A DNA stretch of 35,937 bases. It comes from Oscillibacter valericigenes. GTDB lineage: Bacteria > Bacillota > Clostridia > Oscillospirales > Oscillospiraceae. The notes under the pieces are model-generated. The model was not told where the DNA came from. It worked only from the letters and a program-made list of their open reading frames with translations, and ran no database searches. Position 1 is the stretch's first letter, and the number at the start of each line of letters is the position of its first letter. Below, in pieces: positions 6,485 to 13,636 of the stretch. The stretch covers positions 1-35,937 of the forward strand of contig NZ_JAFBIQ010000022.1 in NCBI RefSeq assembly GCF_021531315.1, read 5' to 3'. The position numbers were made by a program, and so were the translations under genes.

Positions 6485-7939
6485 TCAATGGCTGCTGTTC
6501 TTGTTCAGCAGGTCCTGCTTGATGTCGTAGAGCTTTTGGCTCAGGTCCACATAGTAGCGGTGGGGATTGTCAAAACGCTTGACCTCGTCCCAGAGCGTAT
6601 CGACCTGCGCGGCGCAGTAGGCACGGATCTCCTCGAGCGAGGGCCTGTTGTAGACGAGCTTGCCGTTTTTGAAGATCGGCACGAGCAGCTCGCGCGCCTC
6701 GAAGTGGTAGACCTCCTTGCGCTTCCATGTCGCCTCGGGGTCGAAGATCATCATTTTGTCACTGTCGTCCACCGTTTCGTCGTAGACGCAGATGTAGTCC
6801 GCGATGGCCTTGCCGGTATCGCGGCCGTAGAAGCGGTAGAGCTTTTTGAAGTGAGGCGTGGTGATCTTGCCGATATTCTCGCTGATCTTGATCTTTGGGA
6901 TCACATTACCGTCCTTGTCCTCCACGGCGACGAGCTTGTAGACGCCGCCGAACACCGGCTCGCTGCGCGCGGTGATGAGCCGCTCGCCGACGCCGAAGGC
7001 GTCGATCTTCGCGTCCTGCATCCACATATCGCGGATCAGGTATTCGTCGAGAGCGTTGGAGACGGTGATGGTCGCGCTCTCCCAGCCCGCCGCGTCGAGC
7101 ATCTCGCGCGCCTTGCGGGAGAGGTAGGCGATGTCGCCGCTGTCGAGGCGGATGCCGCACTTGGTGATGCCCTTCGGGCGCAGCACCTCGTTAAAGGCGC
7201 GGATCGCGTTGGGGATGCCGGAGCGAAGCGTATCGTAGGTGTCCACCAGCATGATGGCGTTGCCCGGATACAGCTCGCAGTAGGTCTTGAAGGCGTCGTA
7301 CTCGGTGTCGAACATCTGCACCCACGCGTGGGCCATCGTGCCGAGCGCGGGCACGCCGTAAAGCTCGTCCGTGACGGTACAGGCAGTGCCCATGCAGCCG
7401 CCGATGTAGGCGGCGCGGGCGCCGACGATGGCGGCGGCTGTGCCCTGCGCGCGGCGGGAGCCGAACTCCATCACGCCGCGGCCCTTGGCCGCGCGGACGA
7501 TGCGGTTGGCCTTGGTGGCGATGAGGCTCTGGTGGTTGACGGTCAGCAGTGCGAAGGTCTCCACCATCTGCGCCTCGATCGCGGGGGCGCGCACGATGAC
7601 CATCGGCTCCTTTGGGAACACGGGCGTACCCTCCGGCACGGCGTAAATGTCGCCGGTGAAGCGGAAGGTGCGCAGATACTCTAAAAATTCCTCGCAGAAG
7701 ATGCCCTTGCCGCGCAGATAGGCGATGTCCTGCTCGTCGAAGTGGAGGTTTTCGATGTATTCGATCAGCTGCTCAAGCCCCGCCGCGATGGCAAAGCCGC
7801 CGCCGTCCGGCACCGAGCGGAAATAGACGTCAAAATAGGTGATGCGGTCTTTGAAGCCGGTTTGGAAATAGCCGTTGCCCATGGTCAGCTCATAGAAATC
7901 ACAGAGCATGGTCAGGTTCAGTTTTTCTTCCGTTTTCAT
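6485..7939 (-). CDS. pncB: Nicotinate phosphoribosyltransferase, 484 aa
   Basis: Makes nicotinate mononucleotide from nicotinate and PRPP with ATP hydrolysis, the entry step of NAD salvage. Diagnostic segments are MLCDFYELTMGNGYF at the N-terminus, MEFGSRRAQGTAAAIVGARA, GTMAHAWVQMF (containing the His region that is phosphorylated in this family), MLVDTYDTLRSG and KCGIRLDSGDIAYLSRKAR. ATG 7939 (MKTEEKLNLTM) is preferred because GAGGTG lies five bases upstream; the in-frame ATG at 7951 overlaps that ribosome site. The length is typical of the clostridial form. It is the first gene of a likely pncB-cls operon and diverges from coaW, with back-to-back promoters, so NAD and CoA cofactor genes flank one control region. 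Confidence 0.95.
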   Translation of the reverse strand: MKTEEKLNLTMLCDFYELTMGNGYFQTGFKDRITYFDVYFRSVPDGGGFAIAAGLEQLIEYIENLHFDEQDIAYLRGKGIFCEEFLEYLRTFRFTGDIYAVPEGTPVFPKEPMVIVRAPAIEAQMVETFALLTVNHQSLIATKANRIVRAAKGRGVMEFGSRRAQGTAAAIVGARAAYIGGCMGTACTVTDELYGVPALGTMAHAWVQMFDTEYDAFKTYCELYPGNAIMLVDTYDTLRSGIPNAIRAFNEVLRPKGITKCGIRLDSGDIAYLSRKAREMLDAAGWESATITVSNALDEYLIRDMWMQDAKIDAFGVGERLITARSEPVFGGVYKLVAVEDKDGNVIPKIKISENIGKITTPHFKKLYRFYGRDTGKAIADYICVYDETVDDSDKMMIFDPEATWKRKEVYHFEARELLVPIFKNGKLVYNRPSLEEIRAYCAAQVDTLWDEVKRFDNPHRYYVDLSQKLYDIKQDLLNKNSSH

Positions 7940-7997
7940 GGAACACCTCATATAGTTTTGGCCGCAGCAAACAAAGCCACGGCCTTATGATGCTCTC

Positions 7998-8026
7998 ATT
8001 ATAGCCTGTTTTCTGGCATAAAGCAA
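7998..8026 (-). promoter_or_regulatory. Promoter of pncB-cls
   Basis: Minus strand TTGCTT (8021-8026), 17-base spacer, TATAAT (7998-8003). Placed about 60 bases before the pncB start. Confidence 0.7.
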
Positions 8027-8035
8027 GGCTTTTGC

Positions 8036-8064
8036 TTGACTTTGGCACACAAGTCTCCTATGAT
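8036..8064 (+). promoter_or_regulatory. Promoter of coaW
   Basis: TTGACT (8036-8041), 17-base spacer, TATGAT (8059-8064). The coaW ATG at 8103 follows after a short leader carrying GGAGGG. Only ten bases separate this -35 from that of the divergent pncB promoter. Confidence 0.75.
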
Positions 8065-8102
8065 AAGCGTAAAATAAGTGCATCGCATCGGAGGGACACA
8101 GC

Positions 8103-8936
8103 ATGAGCGTGATTCTCGGCATCGACATCGGCGGCAGCAGCACGAAGATCGTGGGGCTGCATGAGGACGGCACGGTCCTCGATATGCTGCGCGTGAAGGC
8201 GGAGGACCCGCTCACCTCGCTCTACGGCGCGCTCGGCAACTTTCTTGCCACGCACGCGCTCGCCCTCACCGACATCGGCCATATCGCGCTCACCGGCGTG
8301 GGTGCCTCCTATGTGGACGACACCATCTATGGTGTGCGCACGGTCAAGGTCGAGGAGTTCCCCTCCGTCGGCACGGGCGGTCTGGCGCTGAGCGGGAAGG
8401 AGCACGCCGTCGTGGTCAGCATGGGCACCGGCACCTCATTCCTCTGGGCGGAAAAGGGCAGCGAGGTCCGTCACATCATCGGCAGCGGCATCGGCGGCGG
8501 CACACTCTCGGGGCTCAGCGAGCTCATCACGGGCGTGCATCAGTATGCGCTCATCCGCAAGCTCTGTCAGAGCGGCGACCTCGGCAACATCGACCTCACT
8601 ATCGGCGATATGTCTAAAGACAAGGTTGGGACGCTGCCGCCCGAGGCCACAGCGGCCAACTTCGCCAAGCTCGCCGAGGACGCGACGAGCGCCGACAAGA
8701 TGCTCGGCCTTGTGAACCTCGTTTTGCAGGCCATCGGCACAATGTCCGTGCTCGCCTGCCGCACCTGCTGCACGAATACCGTCGTGCTCACCGGCGCGCT
8801 CACGATGCTCCCGCCCGCACGCGAGACCTTCGACCTCTTCACACGCCTCTACGGCGTGGAGTACATCATTCCCGAAAACGCCACTTTTGCCACCGCCATC
8901 GGCGCGGCGCTTTACAGCATGAGAGAGGACGGCTGA
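8103..8936 (+). CDS. coaW: Type II pantothenate kinase, 277 aa
   Basis: Phosphorylates pantothenate, the first step of coenzyme A synthesis. The fold is of the actin/hexokinase type. The phosphate-1 loop is GIDIGGSSTKIVGL (about residues 6-19), a second nucleotide-binding segment is VVSMGTGTSFLWAE (about 104-117), followed by HIIGSGIGGGTLSGL, and an adenosine-type loop VVLTGALTMLP lies near residue 235. The length matches the bacterial CoaW/eukaryotic PanK class, which is not inhibited by CoA in the manner of type I. GGAGGG lies eight bases before ATG 8103. The next gene begins nine bases after its stop, with a ribosome site overlapping the stop, so the two are cotranscribed. Annotation as a BcrAD/BadFG-type ATPase is a less likely alternative. 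Confidence 0.9.
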   Translation: MSVILGIDIGGSSTKIVGLHEDGTVLDMLRVKAEDPLTSLYGALGNFLATHALALTDIGHIALTGVGASYVDDTIYGVRTVKVEEFPSVGTGGLALSGKEHAVVVSMGTGTSFLWAEKGSEVRHIIGSGIGGGTLSGLSELITGVHQYALIRKLCQSGDLGNIDLTIGDMSKDKVGTLPPEATAANFAKLAEDATSADKMLGLVNLVLQAIGTMSVLACRTCCTNTVVLTGALTMLPPARETFDLFTRLYGVEYIIPENATFATAIGAALYSMREDG

Positions 8937-8945
8937 GGGGCGCCA

Positions 8946-9626
8946 ATGACTTCTATCAAAAAGAATGTGCTTGCTGTCTGCGCGCTCGTACTGCTCGGCT
9001 GCGCGGCAATGACGCTCGTTGACGGCGTACTCCGCCCTCCCTACGCAGTCAAATCCGCCGTTAAGCTCGCACTCTTTCTGCTTGCTCCCCTGCTCTATGG
9101 GTATGCTGCGGGCAAGGACGGTTACCACGCTCTTTTCCGTATACAGCGGCGCGCGCTGCCGCGTGTGCTCGCTCTTGGGTTTGGCGTATTCGCGCTCATT
9201 CTCGGCGCTTATTTTGCGCTGCGCAGCGTCTTTGATTTTTCTGCTGTCACCGCGCTTCTCGGCAAGAATGCAGGCGTTACGGCGGAGAATTTCCTGTGGG
9301 TATCACTCTACATCTCCTTTGTCAATTCGCTTCTGGAGGAATTCTTCTTCCGCGGCTTTGCCTTTCTTGTTCTGCGCAGGTATGCGGGCGAGCGCTTTGC
9401 CTGTGTTTTCAGTGCGCTGAGCTTTGCGCTCTACCACACGGCGATGATGCTCGGGTGGTTCTCTCCGCTTCTCTTCCTTCTCGCGCTCGCGGGACTTACT
9501 GCGGGCGGCGTGCTTTTTAATCTTCTCGACGCGAGAGCAGGGACGATCTTCCCCTCCTGGGCAGTTCACATCTTCGCAAACCTTGCCATCAACACGGTTG
9601 GCTTTATTCTTTTCAAAATTCTATAA
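8946..9626 (+). CDS. CPBP family intramembrane glutamic/metalloprotease, 226 aa
   Basis: Membrane protein with about six to seven hydrophobic segments. The CPBP (Abi/Rce1-type) motifs are present: E131-E132-x3-R136 (EEFFFRG), H164 (ALYHT) and H208-x3-N212 (HIFANLAIN). These residues form the active site in Rce1-like proteases. The N-terminus has a long hydrophobic stretch that may act as an uncleaved signal anchor. The ribosome site GAGGGG overlaps the coaW stop. Substrate unknown; bacterial members have been tied to bacteriocin self-immunity and peptide processing, but there is no bacteriocin gene nearby to suggest that role here. Confidence 0.85.
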   Translation: MTSIKKNVLAVCALVLLGCAAMTLVDGVLRPPYAVKSAVKLALFLLAPLLYGYAAGKDGYHALFRIQRRALPRVLALGFGVFALILGAYFALRSVFDFSAVTALLGKNAGVTAENFLWVSLYISFVNSLLEEFFFRGFAFLVLRRYAGERFACVFSALSFALYHTAMMLGWFSPLLFLLALAGLTAGGVLFNLLDARAGTIFPSWAVHIFANLAINTVGFILFKIL

Positions 9627-9665
9627 GACAAAGCAAAAAAGCGTGGGAAGGCAAGCAAAAAATGC

Positions 9666-9694
9666 TTGACTTCCCCGATTTTCCCTGTTATAAT
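9666..9694 (+). promoter_or_regulatory. Promoter of the rplU-prp-rpmA operon
   Basis: TTGACT (9666-9671), 17-base spacer, TATAAT (9689-9694). Transcription would begin near 9701. Confidence 0.85.
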
Positions 9695-9700
9695 CGGTGA

Positions 9701-9783
9701 GCCGCTTTGAATGGGTACAAAGCACCGGCCTGTCCGGTCACCCCCGACAGCGAGTCCGTAATAAAGGAAAGTGAGGTGCACAC
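9701..9783 (+). promoter_or_regulatory. Likely L21 ribosomal-protein leader
   Basis: An untranslated leader of about 83 bases with a compact GC hairpin (ACCGGCCTGTCCGGT, 9723-9737), ending AAAGTGAGGTG before the rplU start. Firmicute rplU operons carry a conserved L21 leader thought to bind L21 and autoregulate. Position and the hairpin fit; I could not check the covariance model. Confidence 0.5.
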
Positions 9784-10095
9784 ATGCAAGCGATCATCGT
9801 TACCGGCGGTAAGCAGTACAATGTCAGCGAGGGCGACACCCTGTTCATCGAGAAGCTGGATGTCGAGGCCGGCGAGGCCGTTACCTTCGATACCGTTCTG
9901 GCCATCGTGGACGGCGAGAACACCAAGTTCGGCACTCCCGTGGTGGAGGGCGCGAAGGTGGACGCCAAGGTCGTCAAGAACGGCAAGGGCAAGAAGATCC
10001 GTATCTTCAAGTACACGCCCAAGAAGGGCTACCGCAAGCGTCAGGGTCATCGTCAGCCTTATACCAAGGTTGAGATCGGCAAGATCAGCTTCTAA
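9784..10095 (+). CDS. rplU: 50S ribosomal protein L21, 103 aa
   Basis: Large-subunit protein binding 23S rRNA. The sequence starts [18 protein letters not shown] and ends with the basic tail [19 protein letters not shown] followed by KVEIGKISF, both typical of L21. Length is standard. The ribosome site is AAGTGAGGTG. First gene of the rplU-prp-rpmA operon, with three bases to the next start. Confidence 0.98.
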   Translation: MQAIIVTGGKQYNVSEGDTLFIEKLDVEAGEAVTFDTVLAIVDGENTKFGTPVVEGAKVDAKVVKNGKGKKIRIFKYTPKKGYRKRQGHRQPYTKVEIGKISF

Positions 10096-10098
10096 GCC

Positions 10099-10428
10099 AT
10101 GACGACCGTTACCTTCCTCACCGAGGGAAAGCGTATCATCGGCTTCGACGCGAAGGGCCACAGCGGCTATGCCGAGCAGGGCTCCGACATCGTCTGCGCC
10201 GCCATCACGAGCGCCGTGCGCCTCGTGGACGCGACCGTGAACGATGTGATGGGGCTTGCGGCTTCCGTCAAGGTCCATGAGAAATCGGGCTCCATCGAGT
10301 TGCGGCTTCCCGGCGGCCTGAGCGCCGCACAGGAGAGCACCTGCCAGTCGCTTCTGGCGGGTCTGATGCTCTACTTCACAGAGCTGCACGACGAGTATCC
10401 CGAAAACATCGAAGTAATGGAGGCGTGA
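10099..10428 (+). CDS. prp: Ribosomal-processing cysteine protease Prp, 109 aa
   Basis: Cleaves the N-terminal extension from L27 before assembly into the ribosome. The catalytic pair is visible: H21 in KGHSGYAEQGSD and C33 in DIVCAAITSAV. The length (about 110 aa) and the position between rplU and rpmA are the family hallmark in Firmicutes. The substrate site (LQFFA) is present in the downstream rpmA product, confirming the system is complete. ATG 10099 follows the rplU stop by three bases, so translation is probably coupled. Confidence 0.95.
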   Translation: MTTVTFLTEGKRIIGFDAKGHSGYAEQGSDIVCAAITSAVRLVDATVNDVMGLAASVKVHEKSGSIELRLPGGLSAAQESTCQSLLAGLMLYFTELHDEYPENIEVMEA

Positions 10429-10470
10429 GCCTCCTCTCCCCACGCATCATTCTTACAGAAAGGACGGACT

Positions 10471-10512
10471 ATGAATTATGATGAATATTGGTCTTCAGTT
10501 CTTCGCTCATAA
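10471..10512 (+). other. Short out-of-frame ORF overlapping the rpmA start (13 codons)
   Basis: ATG 10471 lies six bases after AAAGGA, better spaced than the rpmA ATG at 10478. It encodes [13 protein letters not shown] and stops at 10512, inside rpmA in another frame. It may compete with or couple to rpmA initiation. Seen directly; translation not shown. Confidence 0.3.
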
Positions 10513-10759
10513 AAAAGGTATGGGCTCGACCAAGAACGGCCGTGACTCCAAGTCCAAGCGCCTTGGTCCCAAGCGCGCCGACGGTCAGTTCGTTCTCGCC
10601 GGCAACATTCTCGTTCGCCAGCGCGGCACCCACATCCATCCCGGCGTCAATGTCGGTATCGGCAGCGATGACACCCTGTTCGCCAAGGCGGACGGCGTGC
10701 TCCGCTTCGAGAAGCTCGGCAAGGATCGCAAGCAGGCTTGCGTGTATCCCGCTGAGTAA
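10478..10759 (+). CDS. rpmA: 50S ribosomal protein L27 precursor, 93 aa
   Basis: L27 reaches the peptidyl-transferase centre. The product starts [20 protein letters not shown]; the LQFFA stretch is the Prp cleavage site, giving a mature N-terminus AHKKG. The core [15 protein letters not shown] and [20 protein letters not shown] is classic L27. Start is ATG 10478 or ATG 10481. Oddly, AAAGGA (10459-10464) is 13 bases before 10478 but only six before an out-of-frame ATG at 10471, which opens a 13-codon overlapping frame. Last gene of the operon, closed by a hairpin terminator. Confidence 0.97.
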   Translation: MMNIGLQFFAHKKGMGSTKNGRDSKSKRLGPKRADGQFVLAGNILVRQRGTHIHPGVNVGIGSDDTLFAKADGVLRFEKLGKDRKQACVYPAE

Positions 10760-10771
10760 TTGAGTGGTTTG

Positions 10772-10812
10772 AAAAAGGAAGCTCAGGCCGATGGCCCGGG
10801 CTTCCTTTTTCT
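10772..10812 (+). terminator. Terminator of rplU-prp-rpmA
   Basis: AAAAAGGAAGC ... GGCTTCCTTTTT with an inner GGCC/GGCC helix, ending in a T-run (10806-10812). Confidence 0.85.
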
Positions 10813-10840
10813 TGACGGGGCGCGGAAAAGCGGGTAGAAT
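10812..10840 (+). promoter_or_regulatory. Promoter of obgE
   Basis: TTGACG (10812-10817), 17-base spacer, TAGAAT (10835-10840), directly after the rpmA terminator. obgE therefore has its own start although it follows the L27 operon. Confidence 0.75.
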
Positions 10841-10881
10841 AATGAAGTTAAAGAACGATACCCCCAAGGAGGTTTTACGAT

Positions 10882-12162
10882 ATGGCAACGGAATTTATCG
10901 ATAAGGCACGAATCTCCGTTTTCGCCGGCAAGGGCGGCAACGGCGCGGTCGCCTTCCACCGCGAGAAATACATCGCCGCGGGCGGACCGGACGGCGGCGA
11001 CGGCGGCAGCGGCGGCGATATCATCTTGCAGGTGGACGACAATATGTCCACGCTCATGGACTTTCGCTACAAGCGCAAGTACAGCGCCGAGAACGGCATG
11101 GACGGTCAGGGCAGCCGCAAGTTCGGCAAAAGCGGCAAGCCGCTGACCATCCGCGTGCCGCGCGGCACGCTCGTGCGCGACGCGGAGACGAACGAGATCA
11201 TCAAGGATATGTCCTCGTCCGAGCCTTACGTCCTCTGCCGCGGCGGCAAGGGCGGCTGGGGCAACTGCCACTTCGCCACGCCCACCCGTCAGGTGCCGCG
11301 CTTTGCAAAGGCAGGTCTTCCCGGTGAGAGCCACGACATCATCTTAGAGCTGAAGCTGCTCGCGGACGTGGGGCTGATCGGCTTTCCGAACGTCGGCAAA
11401 TCGACGCTGCTCTCGGTCGTTTCCAAGGCGCGGCCGAAGATCGCCAACTATCACTTCACCACACTCTACCCCAATCTCGGCGTCGTGTATGTCGACGAGG
11501 GCGTGAGCTTTGTCATGGCGGACATTCCCGGCATCATCGAGGGCGCGGCGGACGGCGCGGGCCTCGGCCACGACTTTCTGCGCCACATCGACCGCTGCCG
11601 CCTGCTCGTTCATGTGGTCGATGTCTCGGGCAGCGAGGGGCGCGACCCCGTTGCGGACTTCGACGCCATCAACGCAGAGCTTGCGCAGTATTCCCCCGAG
11701 TTGGCGACGCGCCCGCAGATCGTGGTGGCGAACAAGACGGACATCATGGAGGACGAAACGCTGCTCGAAAAGCTGCGCGCGCATGTCGAAAAATTCGGCT
11801 ATCCCATCTTTGCCCTCTCCGCCGCCGCGCACAGCGGCACGCGTGAGCTGGTGCTGAAGATCGCCGAGATGCTCTCCGCGCTCCCGCCCGTCACGGTCTA
11901 CGAGCCGGAGTATGTCCCGCGTCCGCCGAAGCTCGACACCTCCGCGCCGCTGAACATCACGGTGGAGGACAACACCTACATCGTCGAGGGTCCGTGGCTC
12001 GAGCGGCTGATGGCGAATGTCAACTTCTCCGACTATGAGAGCCGGATGTACTTTGACCGGATGCTGCGCGAGAGCGGTTTGTTTGCACGGCTGGAGGAGA
12101 TGGGCATTCAGGACGGCGACATCGTGAGCCTCTATAACCTTGAATTTGAATACCAGCACTGA
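10882..12162 (+). CDS. obgE: GTPase Obg (CgtA), 426 aa
   Basis: Essential GTPase of late 50S assembly and stress control. Three domains in order: the glycine-rich Obg fold (about 1-158, with AGKGGNGAVAFHREKY and GPDGGDGGSGGDI), the G domain (about 159-335) with G1 GFPNVGKST, G3 DIPGIIEGA, G4 NKTD and G5 SAAAH, and a C-terminal OCT domain (about 345-426) with YIVEGPWLERLM and NFSDYESRMYF and the ending GDIVSLYNLEFEYQ. The OCT domain is typical of Gram-positive Obg. AAGGAGG lies nine bases before ATG 10882. Own promoter and terminator; location beside rplU-rpmA is conserved across bacteria. Confidence 0.98.
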   Translation: MATEFIDKARISVFAGKGGNGAVAFHREKYIAAGGPDGGDGGSGGDIILQVDDNMSTLMDFRYKRKYSAENGMDGQGSRKFGKSGKPLTIRVPRGTLVRDAETNEIIKDMSSSEPYVLCRGGKGGWGNCHFATPTRQVPRFAKAGLPGESHDIILELKLLADVGLIGFPNVGKSTLLSVVSKARPKIANYHFTTLYPNLGVVYVDEGVSFVMADIPGIIEGAADGAGLGHDFLRHIDRCRLLVHVVDVSGSEGRDPVADFDAINAELAQYSPELATRPQIVVANKTDIMEDETLLEKLRAHVEKFGYPIFALSAAAHSGTRELVLKIAEMLSALPPVTVYEPEYVPRPPKLDTSAPLNITVEDNTYIVEGPWLERLMANVNFSDYESRMYFDRMLRESGLFARLEEMGIQDGDIVSLYNLEFEYQH

Positions 12163-12171
12163 AAAATGTCA

Positions 12172-12205
12172 AGCGGCGCCCCAAAACGGAGCGCCGCTCT
12201 TTTTT
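12172..12205 (+). terminator. Terminator of obgE
   Basis: AGCGGCGC / GCGCCGCT stem around an 11-base loop, then CTTTTTT. The convergent ClC gene ends at its edge, so the stem may serve both strands. Confidence 0.85.
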
Positions 12206-13455
12206 CATTTGGTGCGGACGTTGATGAATTCCGCGCGCAGCTTGGAGTAGAGAATGGTTTGGCTGGAATACAGCCCCCGATAGCCCGAGCAAACATAACT
12301 CACCGCGCACACGACCGCGTAGCACAGCAGCCCGTCCGCGCCGAACAGTTCGATGCTGATGAGGAGCGAGGTGATGGGGCAGTTGGTCATGCCGCAGAAG
12401 AGACCGGTGACACCGAGCGCCGCGGCAAAGGGCGCAGGGAGCCCCAGCAGCGCGCCCGCCGCGCAGCCGAAGGTCGAGCCGACGAAGAGCGTCGGCACGA
12501 TCTCACCGCCCTTGAAGCCGCAGCCGAGCGTAACGGCGGTAAAGACGATCTTGAGTAAAAACGCCTCCGGCTTCGCCGTGCCGCCGAGGGCGGCGGTGAT
12601 GATGTCCCCGCCCGCGCCGTTGTAGTCCCGGCAGCCGACGAGCAGCGTCATGGCGATGACAAGGCAGCCGCCGAGCAGGATGCGCAGGTACTCGTTTTTG
12701 ACCAGCCGCTCGCCGAGCCTGTCCGCGCGGTGGAGCGCCTCACAGAAAAGGATGCTCACCATCGCGCAGCCGAGCGCCAGCGCCGCCGTCCGCACGAGCA
12801 CGCGGGCGTCAATGTCCGGCACAGCAGGGGCAAAGCGCATCGGCGCGATACCGAAGCGCAAAGACACGGCGTAGGCCACCAGCGATGAGGTGATGCAGGG
12901 GATCAGCCCGGAGTAGTACAGCACACCGATGCTCACGACCTCAAGCGCGAAGAACACCGCTGCAAGCGGCGTGCCGAACAGCGCGGAAAAGAGCGCGCTC
13001 ATGCCGCACAGCGTCGCAAGACGGCAGTCCTTATCGTCCATGCGCAGCATCTTGCCGAAATGTTCGCCGAGGTCGCCGCCGATCTGCAGCGCCGCGCCCT
13101 CACGGCCCGCGCTGCCGCCGGTCAGATGCGTGAGGATCGTTGCTAAAAAGATGGCGGGTATGAGCAGGATGGGAAGCTCGCGTCCCTGATGCACCGCGTC
13201 GATCACGGCATTGGTACCGACGCCCTGTGTGCGCAGAAAGCGGTAGAGCGCAACGATCAGCACACCTGCAAGGGGCAGCGCGTAAAGCAGCGCCGGCACC
13301 TCTCCGCGCAGCGCGGTCGCGTAGTCCACGCCGATGTGAAAGAGCGAGCCGACCGCGCCGCCGACCAGGCCGATGAGCGCGGCGCTCAGCAGCCATTTGA
13401 CCAGCGTTTTCACATAGACCATCACATGGTCGGCAAAGGCTCTCAGCTGTTCCAC
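12205..13455 (-). CDS. ClC family anion channel/antiporter, 416 aa
   Basis: Integral membrane protein with about ten or more hydrophobic helices, filling the ClC fold. Family motifs: GGSAGREGAALQIGG (gating Glu at residue 119) and FKGGEIVPTLFVGS. The usual selectivity motif GSGIP is replaced by GVGTNAVIDA (about 78-87) and the common GREGP by GREGA. Such changes occur in the CLC-F branch that exports fluoride by exchange for protons, so fluoride resistance is a reasonable guess, but I cannot place it in a tree. No soluble CBS domain. The start is GTG 13455, with AAAGGGGGA about eight bases upstream. Convergent with obgE and with its own minus-strand promoter. Confidence 0.85.
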   Translation of the reverse strand: MEQLRAFADHVMVYVKTLVKWLLSAALIGLVGGAVGSLFHIGVDYATALRGEVPALLYALPLAGVLIVALYRFLRTQGVGTNAVIDAVHQGRELPILLIPAIFLATILTHLTGGSAGREGAALQIGGDLGEHFGKMLRMDDKDCRLATLCGMSALFSALFGTPLAAVFFALEVVSIGVLYYSGLIPCITSSLVAYAVSLRFGIAPMRFAPAVPDIDARVLVRTAALALGCAMVSILFCEALHRADRLGERLVKNEYLRILLGGCLVIAMTLLVGCRDYNGAGGDIITAALGGTAKPEAFLLKIVFTAVTLGCGFKGGEIVPTLFVGSTFGCAAGALLGLPAPFAAALGVTGLFCGMTNCPITSLLISIELFGADGLLCYAVVCAVSYVCSGYRGLYSSQTILYSKLRAEFINVRTK

Positions 13456-13509
13456 GGCGCATTTCCCCCTTTTCTCTCTTAACGGCGGTCTTTCCGTCCA
13501 AACAAGGAG

Positions 13510-13537
13510 ATTTTACACAAGTGGGTGGAAAAGTCAA
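13510..13537 (-). promoter_or_regulatory. Promoter of the ClC gene
   Basis: Minus strand TTGACT (13532-13537), 16-base spacer, TAAAAT (13510-13515), about 55 bases before the GTG start. Confidence 0.6.
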
Positions 13538-13636
13538 GGGGCGGCGGCGAAAATCGCTGCCGCGGGAAAGTGCTTCGGCGGGAATAGGAAGGCGTGCAGC
13601 GGCAGACAATAGCAAAAAAGCATCGGAGGCACGCTT

